In this document: piece after piece, positions 48,101-55,760 of the stretch
Numbering within the stretch: position 1 is the first letter of the stretch
Layout: every line of letters starts with the position of its first letter
Source: Methanosphaera sp. ISO3-F5
Lineage (GTDB): Archaea > Methanobacteriota > Methanobacteria > Methanobacteriales > Methanobacteriaceae
Direction: 5' to 3'
Length of the DNA: 64,000 nucleotides
Assembly: GCF_034480035.2 (NCBI RefSeq)
Contig: NZ_CP118753.2
Span: 1,003,210 to 1,067,209, forward strand
The notes under the pieces: generated by a model
Databases searched by the model: none
Told to the model about the DNA's origin: nothing
Seen by the model: the letters and a program-made list of their open reading frames with translations, nothing else
Program-made: the position numbers and the translations under genes

Positions 48101-50120
48101 AAAACTCGAACAGGAACTAGGTGAAGCTAAACAGAACATCACAAATCTGGAAAACAACATAACAGAACTGGAAAGAGCATTAGAAGCAAACAAAACAGCA
48201 CTAGAAAACAATATCACAGCACTACAAAACAATATCACAGCACTAGAAAACAATATCACAGCACTAGAAAACAATATCACAGCACTAGAAAATGCACAGG
48301 ACACAATAGATAAACTAACAAAAGACATAGAAAACCTAACAGAAGCACTACAAAACAATATCACAGCACTAGAAAATGCACGTGAACAAATAGAAAACCT
48401 AACAGAAGCATTAAATAACAACATTACTGCTTTACAAGAAGCTGAAAGAGAAAATCAACAACTAAACAACACAGTTAATAACCTTACAAAAGAATTAGAA
48501 AATGCAAATAAAACAATAGAAAACCTAACAAAAGATCTGGAAAAAGCACAGGACACAATAGACGAACTAAATGAAACCAACAAACAACTAAACGACACAG
48601 TAAACAACCTAACCAAGCAATTAGAAGACGCAAACAAAACAATACAAAATATTACAAAAGAATTGGAAGATGCAAACAATAAAATAGACAACCTAACCAG
48701 TCAATTAGAGGATGCAAACAACAAGAACAAGCAACTAGCAGATGAACTCAAAGAAACAAGAGACAAAGTATCAGAACTCGAAAAACAATTAAAAGATGCA
48801 CAGGACACAATAAAAGACCTAGAAGACCAACTAGACAAACTAAACAAGACAAGCAAAATAACAGTAATACCAACCAATGGAACAGTAGAAGACAACAATG
48901 TAATAGTAACACTGGAAAACAAACTAGGAACACCAATCAGTAACGCTACCGTCAATGTAACAAACAAAGACGGACAAACAATAGGAAACGCAAAAACAGA
49001 CAAAGATGGAATAGCAGTAATACCAGTAAATACAAAGGCAGGAACAGAAGAAATAACAGTAACCTACCCTGGAAACACTAACTACACACCAGTAAGCAAA
49101 AAAATAAATGTAACAACAACTAAAAACAATGTAACAGTAACAGTAGACCCAGTAGAAGGAATAATAGGAGAAACAATAACACTAACAGCACACCTAACAG
49201 ATAAGAACGGAAACCCAGTTAGTGGAGGAAACCTAGTATTCAAGCTCAACGGTAAAACACTACGCAAAGACGGAAGCTTCAACAGCACAGCAAGTCCATG
49301 GAAATTCACTGTAAAAGATGGAATAGTAACAGTAACAATAAATGCTGACCTATACCTACGTAACGCTAAAAACCTAACAGCAAGCTACAGTGGAAGCTAC
49401 AAGTACAACGAAGCAAAAAGTAACACAGTAACCGCACAAATCAAGAAACGAAACGCTAGAATAACAGTAAACACTAACCCTAAAGTACAAGAACAGTACA
49501 AGACAATAACTTTCAAAGCAAAAATCATAGACACAACACCAAACTATAAAAACAAGACAATAATATCAGAAGGAAACAAAGTACTCTTCAAAATCAACGG
49601 AAAAACAATCAAAGACAACAAAGGCAAAAACGTACTAGTAACAGTTAACAGTAATGCTACTGCAACCTACAAGTACACTGTACCGGCTGGTATGGGTGGA
49701 ATCTCAAAAACAGGCACTGTCCGTGACTACACCGTAGAAGCATTACTTGTAAGTGATAATTACTATCCAGACACCCGTAACACAACAACATTTAATGTTG
49801 AAAGAAGTCCAGTGACAATCGAATTAAACAAAGTAACAGTGAACAAAAACAACAAGTTAAGCATAAAAGCTAACATCAAAGATTACAAATCAAACAATGT
49901 AATTGGTGACAACCAGGTTAACATTAAGATTAATGGTAAATCATATGTGAACCCAAAAACTAATAAGACCCAAAACTTCAAAGTTACAAATGGAGTTGTG
50001 GATTTAAGTGGTTTACAGTTATCTAAGGATCTTAAGGTTAAGAAGGTTACCATAGTTACTGGTGCTCGTCAGGCTTACTTTGGTGGTCGTAACGAAACTA
50101 GTAAAATAGTAAGAGTATAA
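42156..50120 (+). CDS. Giant secreted adhesin: beta-helix, Ig-like domains, coiled coil
   Basis: The 2654-residue product starts at GTG 42156 (TTG 42159 possible) after GGAGGT. It has a signal peptide (LVLVALTIILLTCITAVNA) and a Thr-rich linker. A right-handed parallel beta-helix follows at about 90-1590. It is made of more than thirty GGA(I/L/V) turns alternating with F-x-x-N segments, as in polymorphic outer-membrane-type repeats. Then come Ig-like domains (about 1655-1930), a coiled coil (about 1936-2233) with heptads such as ALENNIT, and further Ig-like domains to the end. No C-terminal anchor or sortase motif is seen. The gene contains tandem 960-bp duplications. It is an adhesin-like surface protein probably hundreds of nanometres long if extended; ligand unknown. 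Confidence 0.88.
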   Translation: MLKNKKLVLVALTIILLTCITAVNATDIQNNDTTPTTTVTTTHTTPTTTTIDTTPTQTSKQQALETNTTKTKAINKQTQQKTKEAAINDYTELYNTLTTSTDPELTVELNTDQTYTITQSILLNEAINKLTIEGNNAIIDGNNKYSFLVINHKCDLTINNLTLTHCLANNTILGNQYIDGAIYQKDGIITLKNSNFNNNKATSNLYLTGTVINFHGQKMNIEKSTFESNEINSKQLDNSGGAINFEGEGDYSNYILNITESNFTDNSIKSVSNRIDAYGGAICYWNNNGHNSLYITRSKFENNKIKTAGNAETESMINSYGGALYYKADVLDDVNISDSSFTSNGIVNGKETGELGNVNSYGGAIDLNYNSHNDGLDFTVVNNSFTDNSISNRKADGSLEVYGGALSIRYFNDFSSTNYVPVLNLSDNVFSHNTLNNFTESCGGAIYSNVLLNTVIFNTNFTDNHLLTVSSSSISAKGGAIFIENEKDNGRNSLTITKSKFNNNKITIYNSEDNSNSLKGGALYFNTNGLDDLNISDSSFSGNGIVNVNETTGEYSSGDFDSSGGAIDITFNNPDQRLVFTVVNNSFTDNGISNQKIIGSGIGYGGALSIKSTSPSSDVVPVFNLSDNVFSHNSLNNLMESYGGAVYSDALLNTFIYNSNFTVNSINTGNGQKASGGALALVGFINISNSNFHDNLIKASALDYDMYESDYYGGAVFIDKLKSYGYETESNDFVIEESNFTGNRIIANGLIDDLYVYGGAVFYENDAMISSDTSAMIINNSYFNDNTITVTYRYRVFTSGGAIYFNQMGASSVRLNIINSELDENHVKNVLVGESGEINSYGGALYCNVNNLDNVIISDSSFTDNSIVDVNNSEYGSYVGESSGGAIDIKYGSYNEGLVITVVNNSFTDNGISNQKTLGSGIGYGGALSIKSTSPSSDVVPVFNLSDNVFSHNSLNNFRESSGGAVYSDGLLNMFIFNSNFTLNSINTGNGQKASGGALTFEGFINISNSNFQDNFIKASALEGMSDSKYYGGAVSIDKINSYGYETESNDFVIEESNFTGNRIIANCIIDNLYVYGGAIFYENSDMISSDTSAMIINNSYFNDNTITVTYRYRVFTSGGAIYFNQMGASSVRLNIINSELDENHVKNVHVGEYGEINSYGGALYCNVNNLDNVNISDSSFTDNSIVYVNNSEYGSYDGESSGGAIDIIARGFNPNAVFTVVNNSFINNGISNQKTIGAGTGYGGALSIRDYSNGDNVIVLNLSDNVFSHNSLNNFRKSYGGAVYVDAIENTESVFNMSIYNTNFTLNSINTENGEIANGGALSLSVYLDIKCSNFQDNIIRAKSEDNQCPYYDGGAIYIHNDNYETLVSIVNSSFVNNAIIIPKINDEGKARGGAISIKGIYDINLTNSNFTGNSITGQLNEAHGGAINLDTKGIITISDVKFDDNIINVKYERVENVSGGAINIYSYDYNQPFTFANISSSSFTRNTVRSEGLANEAYGGAIYVSGDSNSQFALSNSNFTSNSASIGNPNIEDAKNKVNGGAIYNRGLSTENFNLNNNEFRNNTPENFIVNSTNNIILDRNDEHIPGCATVEVYLDDEHLGTAKLTNEAGTPEIIDFPAKEGTHTYKLVITEDKENEHFKENIYYITYTLATSTDTTPTKITLAYDPNNIKMGDTVTITGNFTDNEGNKLDTSKVHLYVNDVEVTLTATEDGFKYEFVANTTNYYVLAVFDGNTTYQASMNKTSFNVTKRPTSITAERLSDDVENVAIKFTVKDTTSNNIIPEGIIVITDEEGNIIQSSKYDENTKNITITDLPSGTHTINVTYIGNNTYNMSTQELTVTVLPKTNITIEVLNHTKGNVVINYTVTKDGQPIGANVDVQIKLPNGTTVTRKTDNNGKISITDPTVTSGEHTTTATLPTSNEYIGTTSDKDVYVADDVQSLLDEIEELKTNITELKTNITNLEQELEEAKRNNTELKENITKLEQELGEAKQNITNLENNITELERALEANKTALENNITALQNNITALENNITALENNITALENAQDTIDKLTKDIENLTEALQNNITALENAREQIENLTEALNNNITALQEAERENQQLNNTVNNLTKELENANKTIENLTKDLEKAQDTIDELNETNKQLNDTVNNLTKQLEDANKTIQNITKELEDANNKIDNLTSQLEDANNKNKQLADELKETRDKVSELEKQLKDAQDTIKDLEDQLDKLNKTSKITVIPTNGTVEDNNVIVTLENKLGTPISNATVNVTNKDGQTIGNAKTDKDGIAVIPVNTKAGTEEITVTYPGNTNYTPVSKKINVTTTKNNVTVTVDPVEGIIGETITLTAHLTDKNGNPVSGGNLVFKLNGKTLRKDGSFNSTASPWKFTVKDGIVTVTINADLYLRNAKNLTASYSGSYKYNEAKSNTVTAQIKKRNARITVNTNPKVQEQYKTITFKAKIIDTTPNYKNKTIISEGNKVLFKINGKTIKDNKGKNVLVTVNSNATATYKYTVPAGMGGISKTGTVRDYTVEALLVSDNYYPDTRNTTTFNVERSPVTIELNKVTVNKNNKLSIKANIKDYKSNNVIGDNQVNIKINGKSYVNPKTNKTQNFKVTNGVVDLSGLQLSKDLKVKKVTIVTGARQAYFGGRNETSKIVRV
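43890..45830 (+). repeat. Tandem duplication of about 957-960 bp inside the giant adhesin
   Basis: Two long units, starting near 43890 and 44850, are largely identical. For example, the sequence at 43951-43980 recurs exactly 960 bp later, and that near 44521 recurs 957 bp later. A third, more diverged unit starts near 45811. Units keep frame, each encoding about 320 residues of beta-helix. Confidence 0.85.
48198..48281 (+). repeat. Four 21-bp tandem repeats encoding coiled-coil heptads
   Basis: The unit GCACTAGAAAACAATATCAC(A) repeats four times with one substitution, in frame, encoding ALENNIT from residue 2015. Because 21 bp equals one heptad, gain or loss of units would change stalk length without breaking frame or register. 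Another partial copy lies at 48345-48371. Confidence 0.85.
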
Positions 50121-50344
50121 TGAATTTTTATTCTTTATACTCCCTTAACCCCCCAATTATTATTTTTATTTTATTATTATCTTTTTTTTAGATTTTAATC
50201 GTATTACAAGTGATAATTTTAATAAAAACTTGGAATAGAGTTCTATTTTTTACAAAAAAAACATTTTTGATAATCTCTAATATTTCCTTAAAGTGGAGAA
50301 TATATGGAGGGAAGGATAAAAAAATATATTAAAACACATGAAAT
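50121..50344. terminator. Convergent 3' region with C- and T-rich tracts
   Basis: After the adhesin stop come CTCCCTTAACCCCCC (C6 at 50149-50154) and T-rich stretches up to 50190. On the other strand, C-rich CCTTCCCTCC (50307-50316) follows the stop of the leftward phosphatase gene. Archaeal transcription ends in T-rich DNA; the role of the C tracts is unclear. Confidence 0.45.
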
Positions 50345-50986
50345 CTATATGTTTTCTTCTTTAATAAGGTCAAGTATTTCCTCAGCCCTACTGATAACCA
50401 TTAATGGATACGGATTTTCATAGTCTTCACGGCTTCCCTGACCATAAGTTACCAGTACCAAGTCAATACCCGCATTTATTGCTACTTTCACATCAGCATC
50501 CTTGTCACCAAGGTATACAACTTCCTCGAGGCTAACATTTTCATTGTTTATTATTTCATTTACTCTGTAGGGGTTTGGTTTATCAGGTACTCCTTTCCTG
50601 TACCCGGATATGTGCTTGAAGTTCACTTCATTGAAATACTTTTCTGCTAACTTTTCAACGGTTTTTTCTTCACGGTTACTGCATATTGCAAGTGTAACTC
50701 CATGTTCTTCAAGTTTCTTCAGTACCTGTATTATCCCGGGGTATGGCCTTGTATTCGTTAACGGGTCTTCTTTGTATAATTCAATGTATCTGTCATATAC
50801 GGGCGTGTTTTTACCGGCATTGTTGTCATTCAGGTATTTTCTAAATGTGGGGTAATGTAAATTGTTAAAGTCTTCTGTATATGGGGGTATATTAAATTCC
50901 TCCAGTACCCTGTTAACACAGTTATATGAGTCTTCGAATGTGTCCAGTATCATGCCGTCCAGGTCAAAAATAAATAAACGCTTCAT
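50345..50986 (-). CDS. HAD-family phosphatase (phosphoglycolate phosphatase-like)
   Basis: 213 residues with the haloacid dehalogenase motifs: FDLDG with nucleophile Asp8 and Asp10; motif II Ser in LAICSNREE; a motif III Lys in the YRKGVPDKPNPY region; and motif IV YLGDKDADV. The helical cap between motif I and II marks subfamily IA, which includes phosphoglycolate phosphatase and pyrophosphatase PpaX-like enzymes. It is cytoplasmic and a single gene. The residue after motif I is Met (DLDGM) rather than the usual Thr/Val, which is tolerated in the family. Substrate cannot be read from sequence. Confidence 0.85.
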   Translation of the reverse strand: MKRLFIFDLDGMILDTFEDSYNCVNRVLEEFNIPPYTEDFNNLHYPTFRKYLNDNNAGKNTPVYDRYIELYKEDPLTNTRPYPGIIQVLKKLEEHGVTLAICSNREEKTVEKLAEKYFNEVNFKHISGYRKGVPDKPNPYRVNEIINNENVSLEEVVYLGDKDADVKVAINAGIDLVLVTYGQGSREDYENPYPLMVISRAEEILDLIKEENI

Positions 50987-51164
50987 ATTGAAATATTTGT
51001 TTTAATTAGTTTTTATTATTTTTTAATAAAAATTATCATATTGAATATTGTTCAAAAATTATCAAGCATATACCCTATATTTAATACACTAATAACAAAC
51101 ATATTATATAATGTTATTAATATGATGAAAGTATAAACACAATATAGTTAATGGTGAATAATCT

Positions 51165-51941
51165 ATGAACAATCAGGAAATCATAAAAACAAGAAAAAGC
51201 ATCAGAACATTCAACAATAAAAAAATAAGCAAGGAAGATAAAGAAAAACTCGTCCAATACATGCAAACAATCAAAAACCCCTATGATATACCCATAGAAT
51301 TCATAATACTAGACCAGGACAAATACAATCTATCAAATCCAGTAATAGAAGGCGAAGACTTCTACATAGCAGCAAAAGTACCAAAAACAGAACAATGCGA
51401 AGAAGCATACGGATACTCCTTCGAAAAACTAATACTATACGCATGGAGTCTGGGAATAGGAACAACATGGATAGGAGGAACATTCAACAGAGAACTCTTC
51501 GAAAAAGCAGCCAATATAAATGATGATGAATACATGATGATAGCAACACCAGTAGGCTACCCATCAAATACTAGAACACAAGTAGATAAGGACCTGAGAA
51601 ACACTATCAAAGGAGATACAAGACTACCCGTACAAGAACTATTCTATGAAAATAACCTACAAACACCATTAGAAACAAAAGAAGAGTGGATGGAAGCAGT
51701 AAGATGGGCACCATCAGCCGCAAACATGCAACCCTGGAGGATAATACGCAATGAAAACAAGTACCATTTCTACCTGGAACACACAAAGGGGTACACATCC
51801 ACAGTAGAATGGGATGTGCAGAAGATAGACATGGGAATAGCAATATGTCACTTCATGACAATACACGGAGGACAACTCAGCCATGAAAATCCAGGCATAC
51901 AAACAAGTGTAAACATTGAATATATAGCAACAATAAAATAA
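51165..51941 (+). CDS. Nitroreductase family protein, tandem (TM1586-like) type
   Basis: 258 residues starting after GGTGA. The N-terminal part has RKSIRTF, an FMN-phosphate binding arginine segment, and LILYAWSLGIGTTWIGG. The second half repeats a nitroreductase-like segment (AVRWAPSAANMQPWRII, then DMGIAICHFM). This matches the single-chain tandem nitroreductases such as TM1586, where two domains form one pseudo-dimer with FMN. Likely reaction: NAD(P)H-dependent reduction of quinones or nitro compounds. It is followed 26 nt later by an Fe-S flavoprotein gene, so the two probably form a redox operon. Confidence 0.85.
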   Translation: MNNQEIIKTRKSIRTFNNKKISKEDKEKLVQYMQTIKNPYDIPIEFIILDQDKYNLSNPVIEGEDFYIAAKVPKTEQCEEAYGYSFEKLILYAWSLGIGTTWIGGTFNRELFEKAANINDDEYMMIATPVGYPSNTRTQVDKDLRNTIKGDTRLPVQELFYENNLQTPLETKEEWMEAVRWAPSAANMQPWRIIRNENKYHFYLEHTKGYTSTVEWDVQKIDMGIAICHFMTIHGGQLSHENPGIQTSVNIEYIATIK

Positions 51942-51967
51942 GATATAACAAGGGAGTTTGATAAATT

Positions 51968-52603
51968 ATGACAAAGAAAATCGTAGCAGTAAATGCAGGA
52001 CCAAGAAAAGGATGGAATACCGACACACTAATAGATGAAGCAATAAGAGGAGCAGAATCCGAAGGAGCAGAAGTAACCAAGTACAACCTCTTCAAACTGG
52101 ATAAATACACAGGATGCATCTCATGCTTCGTATGTAAAAAAGAACAATTCAAGGGAAACTGCATAGTAAAGGATGGACTAAAAGAAGTACTAGATGCAAT
52201 CAGAGAAGCAGATGGACTAATAATAGGCTCACCAAACTATCTTGGAGAAATGACAGCATCATTCAGGGCACTCTACGAAAGACTAATCTTCCAAAACCTA
52301 ACATACAATACAGAAGTACCATGCTGCAACCAAAACCCAACCAACGTACTCCTAGTAATGACAAGTAACGCACCAGACGACATGTACACACCATTAATAC
52401 AGAATTACCAGTCCACACTAAACAACTTTGTAGGATCAACAGATGTATTTGTCAGCGGAAACACATTACAAATAGAAGATTACAGTAAAACAGACTGGCC
52501 ATGGTTTTTCAATGCAGAAGAAAAATATGAAAGACACGAAAAAATATTCCCAAAAGAACGAGAACAAATGTACCAGAAAGGAAAAGAACTAGCAAAAAAA
52601 TAA
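51968..52603 (+). CDS. Iron-sulfur flavoprotein (NADPH-dependent FMN reductase fold)
   Basis: 211 residues with a flavodoxin-like start (IVAVNAGPRKGWNTDTLIDE, FMN phosphate loop), then a compact cysteine motif GCISCFVCKK ... GNC (C-x2-C-x2-C plus Cys) typical of archaeal Isf proteins that bind a [4Fe-4S] cluster. LIIGSPNYLGEMTASF and a YERL segment follow. Isf proteins transfer electrons, often from ferredoxin to oxidants including oxygen or peroxide, in methanogens. It is co-oriented with the upstream nitroreductase with a GGGAG ribosome binding site between them. A C-rich patch and T-run follow the stop. Confidence 0.85.
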   Translation: MTKKIVAVNAGPRKGWNTDTLIDEAIRGAESEGAEVTKYNLFKLDKYTGCISCFVCKKEQFKGNCIVKDGLKEVLDAIREADGLIIGSPNYLGEMTASFRALYERLIFQNLTYNTEVPCCNQNPTNVLLVMTSNAPDDMYTPLIQNYQSTLNNFVGSTDVFVSGNTLQIEDYSKTDWPWFFNAEEKYERHEKIFPKEREQMYQKGKELAKK

Positions 52604-52760
52604 CACCACCACCCCTTTCTAACCAATAACTTTTTTTAATTAATCAATTATAAATTACAGCATAATATCCTCCACTAAACTCCAATATCAATCAACAAAA
52701 AGCTATAAATACATACAAAAATAAACCCTTTCATAAAGATAACAGGAGGAGAATAATAAT

Positions 52761-53363
52761 ATGATTTGTCCAAACTGTGGTCTAGAAAATGTAGAAGGAG
52801 CAAAATTTTGCCAAAGCTGCGGACATCCACTAAACAATTACCAGAACCCAGGATACAACAATTACACACAACCAATACCAACACAAAAAAATAAAAACAA
52901 CAACACAATACTCATCCTATGCATCACAATCATCATATTAACAGCAATAATAGCAGGAACATACCTATTCTTACTAAACAATAACGAAACAACACCTAAC
53001 AATCAGGCAAACGAGATAAATATTCCACAACTAAATGTAAGCTCTGCATCATTCTACCTGGACGGAAACCCAAACACTGGAATACCAGCAACAATAACAG
53101 TCGGAAAAGAACACGTTGGAGAAAACATGGAAGTTATCACAACATACTCAAGGGACGGAACAAACCTAAACAGCCCATCAGGATACGAAAACCATGTAGT
53201 AGACGAAGATGGAAACATAAAAATAACAGAATACGCACCAATACCAAAATACCCGGATTACTGTAAAATAGAAATACGATACAAAAACAATGTATACCAA
53301 TACGGTTGTGACATGGGCAAACACAAAGGATCACAAACAAGCACACCAAGACCAATATCATAA
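52761..53363 (+). CDS. Zinc-ribbon, single-membrane-span protein with external domain
   Basis: 200 residues from ATG 52761 after GGAGGAG. Cytoplasmic zinc ribbon (CPNCG ... CQSCG, residues 3-22), a Pro/Gln/Asn linker, a membrane helix (ILILCITIIILTAIIAGTYLF, about 52-72) and an extracellular beta-rich part (VSSASFYLD ... VGKEHVGENMEVITTYSRDG). It is homologous to the next gene and to 12771-13394, but its tail is more diverged and ends in a Ser/Thr/Pro stretch. It is co-directional with the next gene, 62 nt apart, which is consistent with duplication. Function unknown. Confidence 0.75.
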   Translation: MICPNCGLENVEGAKFCQSCGHPLNNYQNPGYNNYTQPIPTQKNKNNNTILILCITIIILTAIIAGTYLFLLNNNETTPNNQANEINIPQLNVSSASFYLDGNPNTGIPATITVGKEHVGENMEVITTYSRDGTNLNSPSGYENHVVDEDGNIKITEYAPIPKYPDYCKIEIRYKNNVYQYGCDMGKHKGSQTSTPRPIS

Positions 53364-53425
53364 CTCATAGAAAAATAATATAAACCAAGATACATAACCA
53401 AAACAAAAGGTGGCCTGAAAATAAA

Positions 53426-54067
53426 ATGAAATTTTGTCCACAATGCAGATATGCAAACACGGATGATGCAATGAACTGCACAAACTGTGGCCAACCACTA
53501 GATACAAAAATATCATATCATAACAATTACCAGGCAAGAAATAAAGAATCAAACACAAAATACATTATAATAAGCATAACAATAATACTAGTCACACTAA
53601 TAATAGCAGGAACAGTACTCCTACTAGCAAACAATCACACAAACACGCCAAACCAAGAACAAATAAACACACCAGAACAAGCAGCAAACACAACAACACC
53701 CACTAATAATATGACAACAAATAATGAACAAAACAAGGCAAACACACCACTCAAAATAATAAGCGGAAGCATAAAAACAGGAAGCTCACTACAAGACAAA
53801 ACATACATAACAGTAAATGTAGGAAAAGAACATGCCGGAGAAAACGTGAAAATCAGAGTAAACTACAGTCGTAACGGCACACAACTAAACCCAGGAAACA
53901 TAGTGCCAAAAACAGTGGATAACACGGGAACATTTTCAATGCCAAGTGCAAACTCATTCAAATACTATCCAGACCATGCACATATAACATTATATGATGC
54001 CAACGAAAATATAGTGGATACAAAAGAAGTAAACCTAAACCCAACCAGTGGCACTCAAAACTACTAA
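53426..54067 (+). CDS. Zinc-ribbon, single-membrane-span protein with external domain
   Basis: 213 residues; ATG 53426 after GGTGG. Zinc ribbon CPQCR ... CTNCG, membrane helix (IIISITIILVTLIIAGTVLLL), a Thr/Asn/Gln linker, then an extracellular domain LKIISGSIKTGS ... VGKEHAGENVKIRVNYSRNG ... PDHAHITLYD that is very close to that of 12771-13394. The two copies 40 kb apart share even the last residues (SGTQ-x-aromatic). It probably forms a paralogous set with the upstream gene. Function unknown; transmembrane sensing or scaffolding is a guess. Confidence 0.75.
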   Translation: MKFCPQCRYANTDDAMNCTNCGQPLDTKISYHNNYQARNKESNTKYIIISITIILVTLIIAGTVLLLANNHTNTPNQEQINTPEQAANTTTPTNNMTTNNEQNKANTPLKIISGSIKTGSSLQDKTYITVNVGKEHAGENVKIRVNYSRNGTQLNPGNIVPKTVDNTGTFSMPSANSFKYYPDHAHITLYDANENIVDTKEVNLNPTSGTQNY

Positions 54068-54234
54068 AACATCATTCAAAATAATCTAAAAATCCAGAAC
54101 AATATAATTGTTACTGGATCTAACCTCACAACTCTTTTTTTTTTAATACAATATATAAACAAATTATTTAAACACAAACTAGTAAACTAATAACTATATA
54201 ATAATTCAATAAAATATACATGGGAGGGAAAAAA

Positions 54235-54639
54235 ATGGAAGAAAAAAACCTTATAATCATCTGTATCACAGCAATAATATGCGTAGCAATAATAGCCGGA
54301 GTCATATTATACATAAACAATAGTAACCAAGCAAACAACACTACCAATAACACAACAAACAATACAATCAACGTAACAATCAACGACACAAACAACACAA
54401 ACAACACAACTACCACTACAAAGAAAACAACAACAAAGAAAACCAAAAAAAATACTGATCCAGATTATGATCCAGAACGTGATGCAAGCCACAAATATGC
54501 AACAGAAGACAATCCAATAACTGTACAACAAAGTGATGGAGAATACACTTACTATGGACCAGGACACTATGATTACTATGCCGGAGGCAATCACATGTCT
54601 GGTGGTTACTATAAAGAACAAAAAGAGAGATACAGCTAA
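54235..54639 (+). CDS. Small sequon-rich membrane-anchored protein
   Basis: The start was taken at ATG 54235 directly behind GGGAGGG (134 residues); the ATG at 54220 lies before that site. Membrane span (NLIIICITAIICVAIIAGVIL), a sequon-dense spacer with INVTIND, a Thr/Lys stretch, and an aromatic, His/Gly-rich tip (GEYTYYGPGHYDYYAGGNH). The anchor is nearly the same as in the 37256 gene; the tip is unique. Member of the same small surface-protein family. Function unknown. Confidence 0.68.
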   Translation: MEEKNLIIICITAIICVAIIAGVILYINNSNQANNTTNNTTNNTINVTINDTNNTNNTTTTTKKTTTKKTKKNTDPDYDPERDASHKYATEDNPITVQQSDGEYTYYGPGHYDYYAGGNHMSGGYYKEQKERYS

Positions 54640-54779
54640 AAAAGTAGTATTCTCTTAAACCTCTTCTCCTCTTATTTTAGATTATTATTAGTAAAAAGTA
54701 CATACAGATTTAAATCAACAATCCAAATCAAGTTTAAATAAAAAAAAATTAATAAAATAAAAAAAATAATAATGGAGTT

Positions 54780-55628
54780 TTAATGCCATTTGATACTACT
54801 CATATCCTCTTCTTCTTTTAAAACTTTGGCATGCATTATATTTTCCAGGAAGTTATGAGCATATACAGTTACCTCTTTTTCATAGTAATCCTTGTTCTCA
54901 TTGAAGAATTCATCAGGAAAATGTAGTTCTACAGCTAATTCATAGGGAGGTAAAATCTTTTCCTTCTGATAATCCCTGCCGATAAGGGCTAATTGAAAAT
55001 CATTTAACTTGTCAAGATTGTCCTTTACTGGCCATATTTTTCTGTTTCTGAATTGATTAGTTTCTATTTCTGGTATTATCTTTTTGTAAGCACCCCTGGT
55101 AATGCTTAGACTCAGTTCATCCAGTAGTATGGTGCTGTTGTCATTAATTGTATACGCAAGTTCATCTATCCAGTACTGGTATGATTTAAGAGTATTGTTG
55201 GCAGTGAATAGTATTTCATATTTTATCTCATATTTCTTGTCATTGTTAATTGTTTTTTCTGATAATATTCTGCTTTTATCAATGTAATTTCGTATTATGT
55301 TCTTAAGATTATATATTCTCTTACCTGATGGGTATTCCCTAGTACTCATATCATATGCTATTTTCACGTGTAATGTTTTTCTCCGGTAATCCTTATTATG
55401 GAAGATGTAATGTTGTATTCCATTCATATCATGGAATGTTATTACTCCTGAACCATATCGTCTTTTAGTATATGATTCCTCTTTGGGCTTATGGTAGTCC
55501 AGAGGTGATATGCTAAGTTTATTCGTGTTTAGGAAGTTTTCAATTCTTTTATTGAACATATTATTATCTTTTTCTTTTATTAGTAAAAAAATTTTTTCAT
55601 TTACATATACTATCCATGTTTTATCCAT
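54780..55628 (-). CDS. Hypothetical protein
   Basis: 282 residues with mixed alpha/beta composition, no signal peptide and no membrane span. Features are a central RYGSGVITFHDMNGIQHYIF strand-rich segment, KRIYNLKNIIRNYIDKSR, an ILLDELSLSITRGAYKK segment and a C-terminal FPDEFF ... NFLENIMHAKVL part. I do not recognise the family. The gene is single, between a convergent small membrane protein and the divergent MtaA gene. Codon use fits its neighbours, so it is probably a genuine cytoplasmic protein conserved in related methanogens. Confidence 0.65.
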   Translation of the reverse strand: MDKTWIVYVNEKIFLLIKEKDNNMFNKRIENFLNTNKLSISPLDYHKPKEESYTKRRYGSGVITFHDMNGIQHYIFHNKDYRRKTLHVKIAYDMSTREYPSGKRIYNLKNIIRNYIDKSRILSEKTINNDKKYEIKYEILFTANNTLKSYQYWIDELAYTINDNSTILLDELSLSITRGAYKKIIPEIETNQFRNRKIWPVKDNLDKLNDFQLALIGRDYQKEKILPPYELAVELHFPDEFFNENKDYYEKEVTVYAHNFLENIMHAKVLKEEEDMSSIKWH

Positions 55629-55760
55629 GTATTACTTATTAATACGTATGTTTAAAGATTAAATAGCAATTAATAACATAATATATTATTAAAGTCCGTG
55701 ATTAAAAAGAATTAATTAATCTAGTATTCTACATGATTATAGATATTGGAGTGTTTTAGG

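Noticed and set aside
43890-48371. CRISPR-like array
   Set aside because: Repeats are in-frame coding repeats of one protein without unique spacers of constant length; no cas genes.
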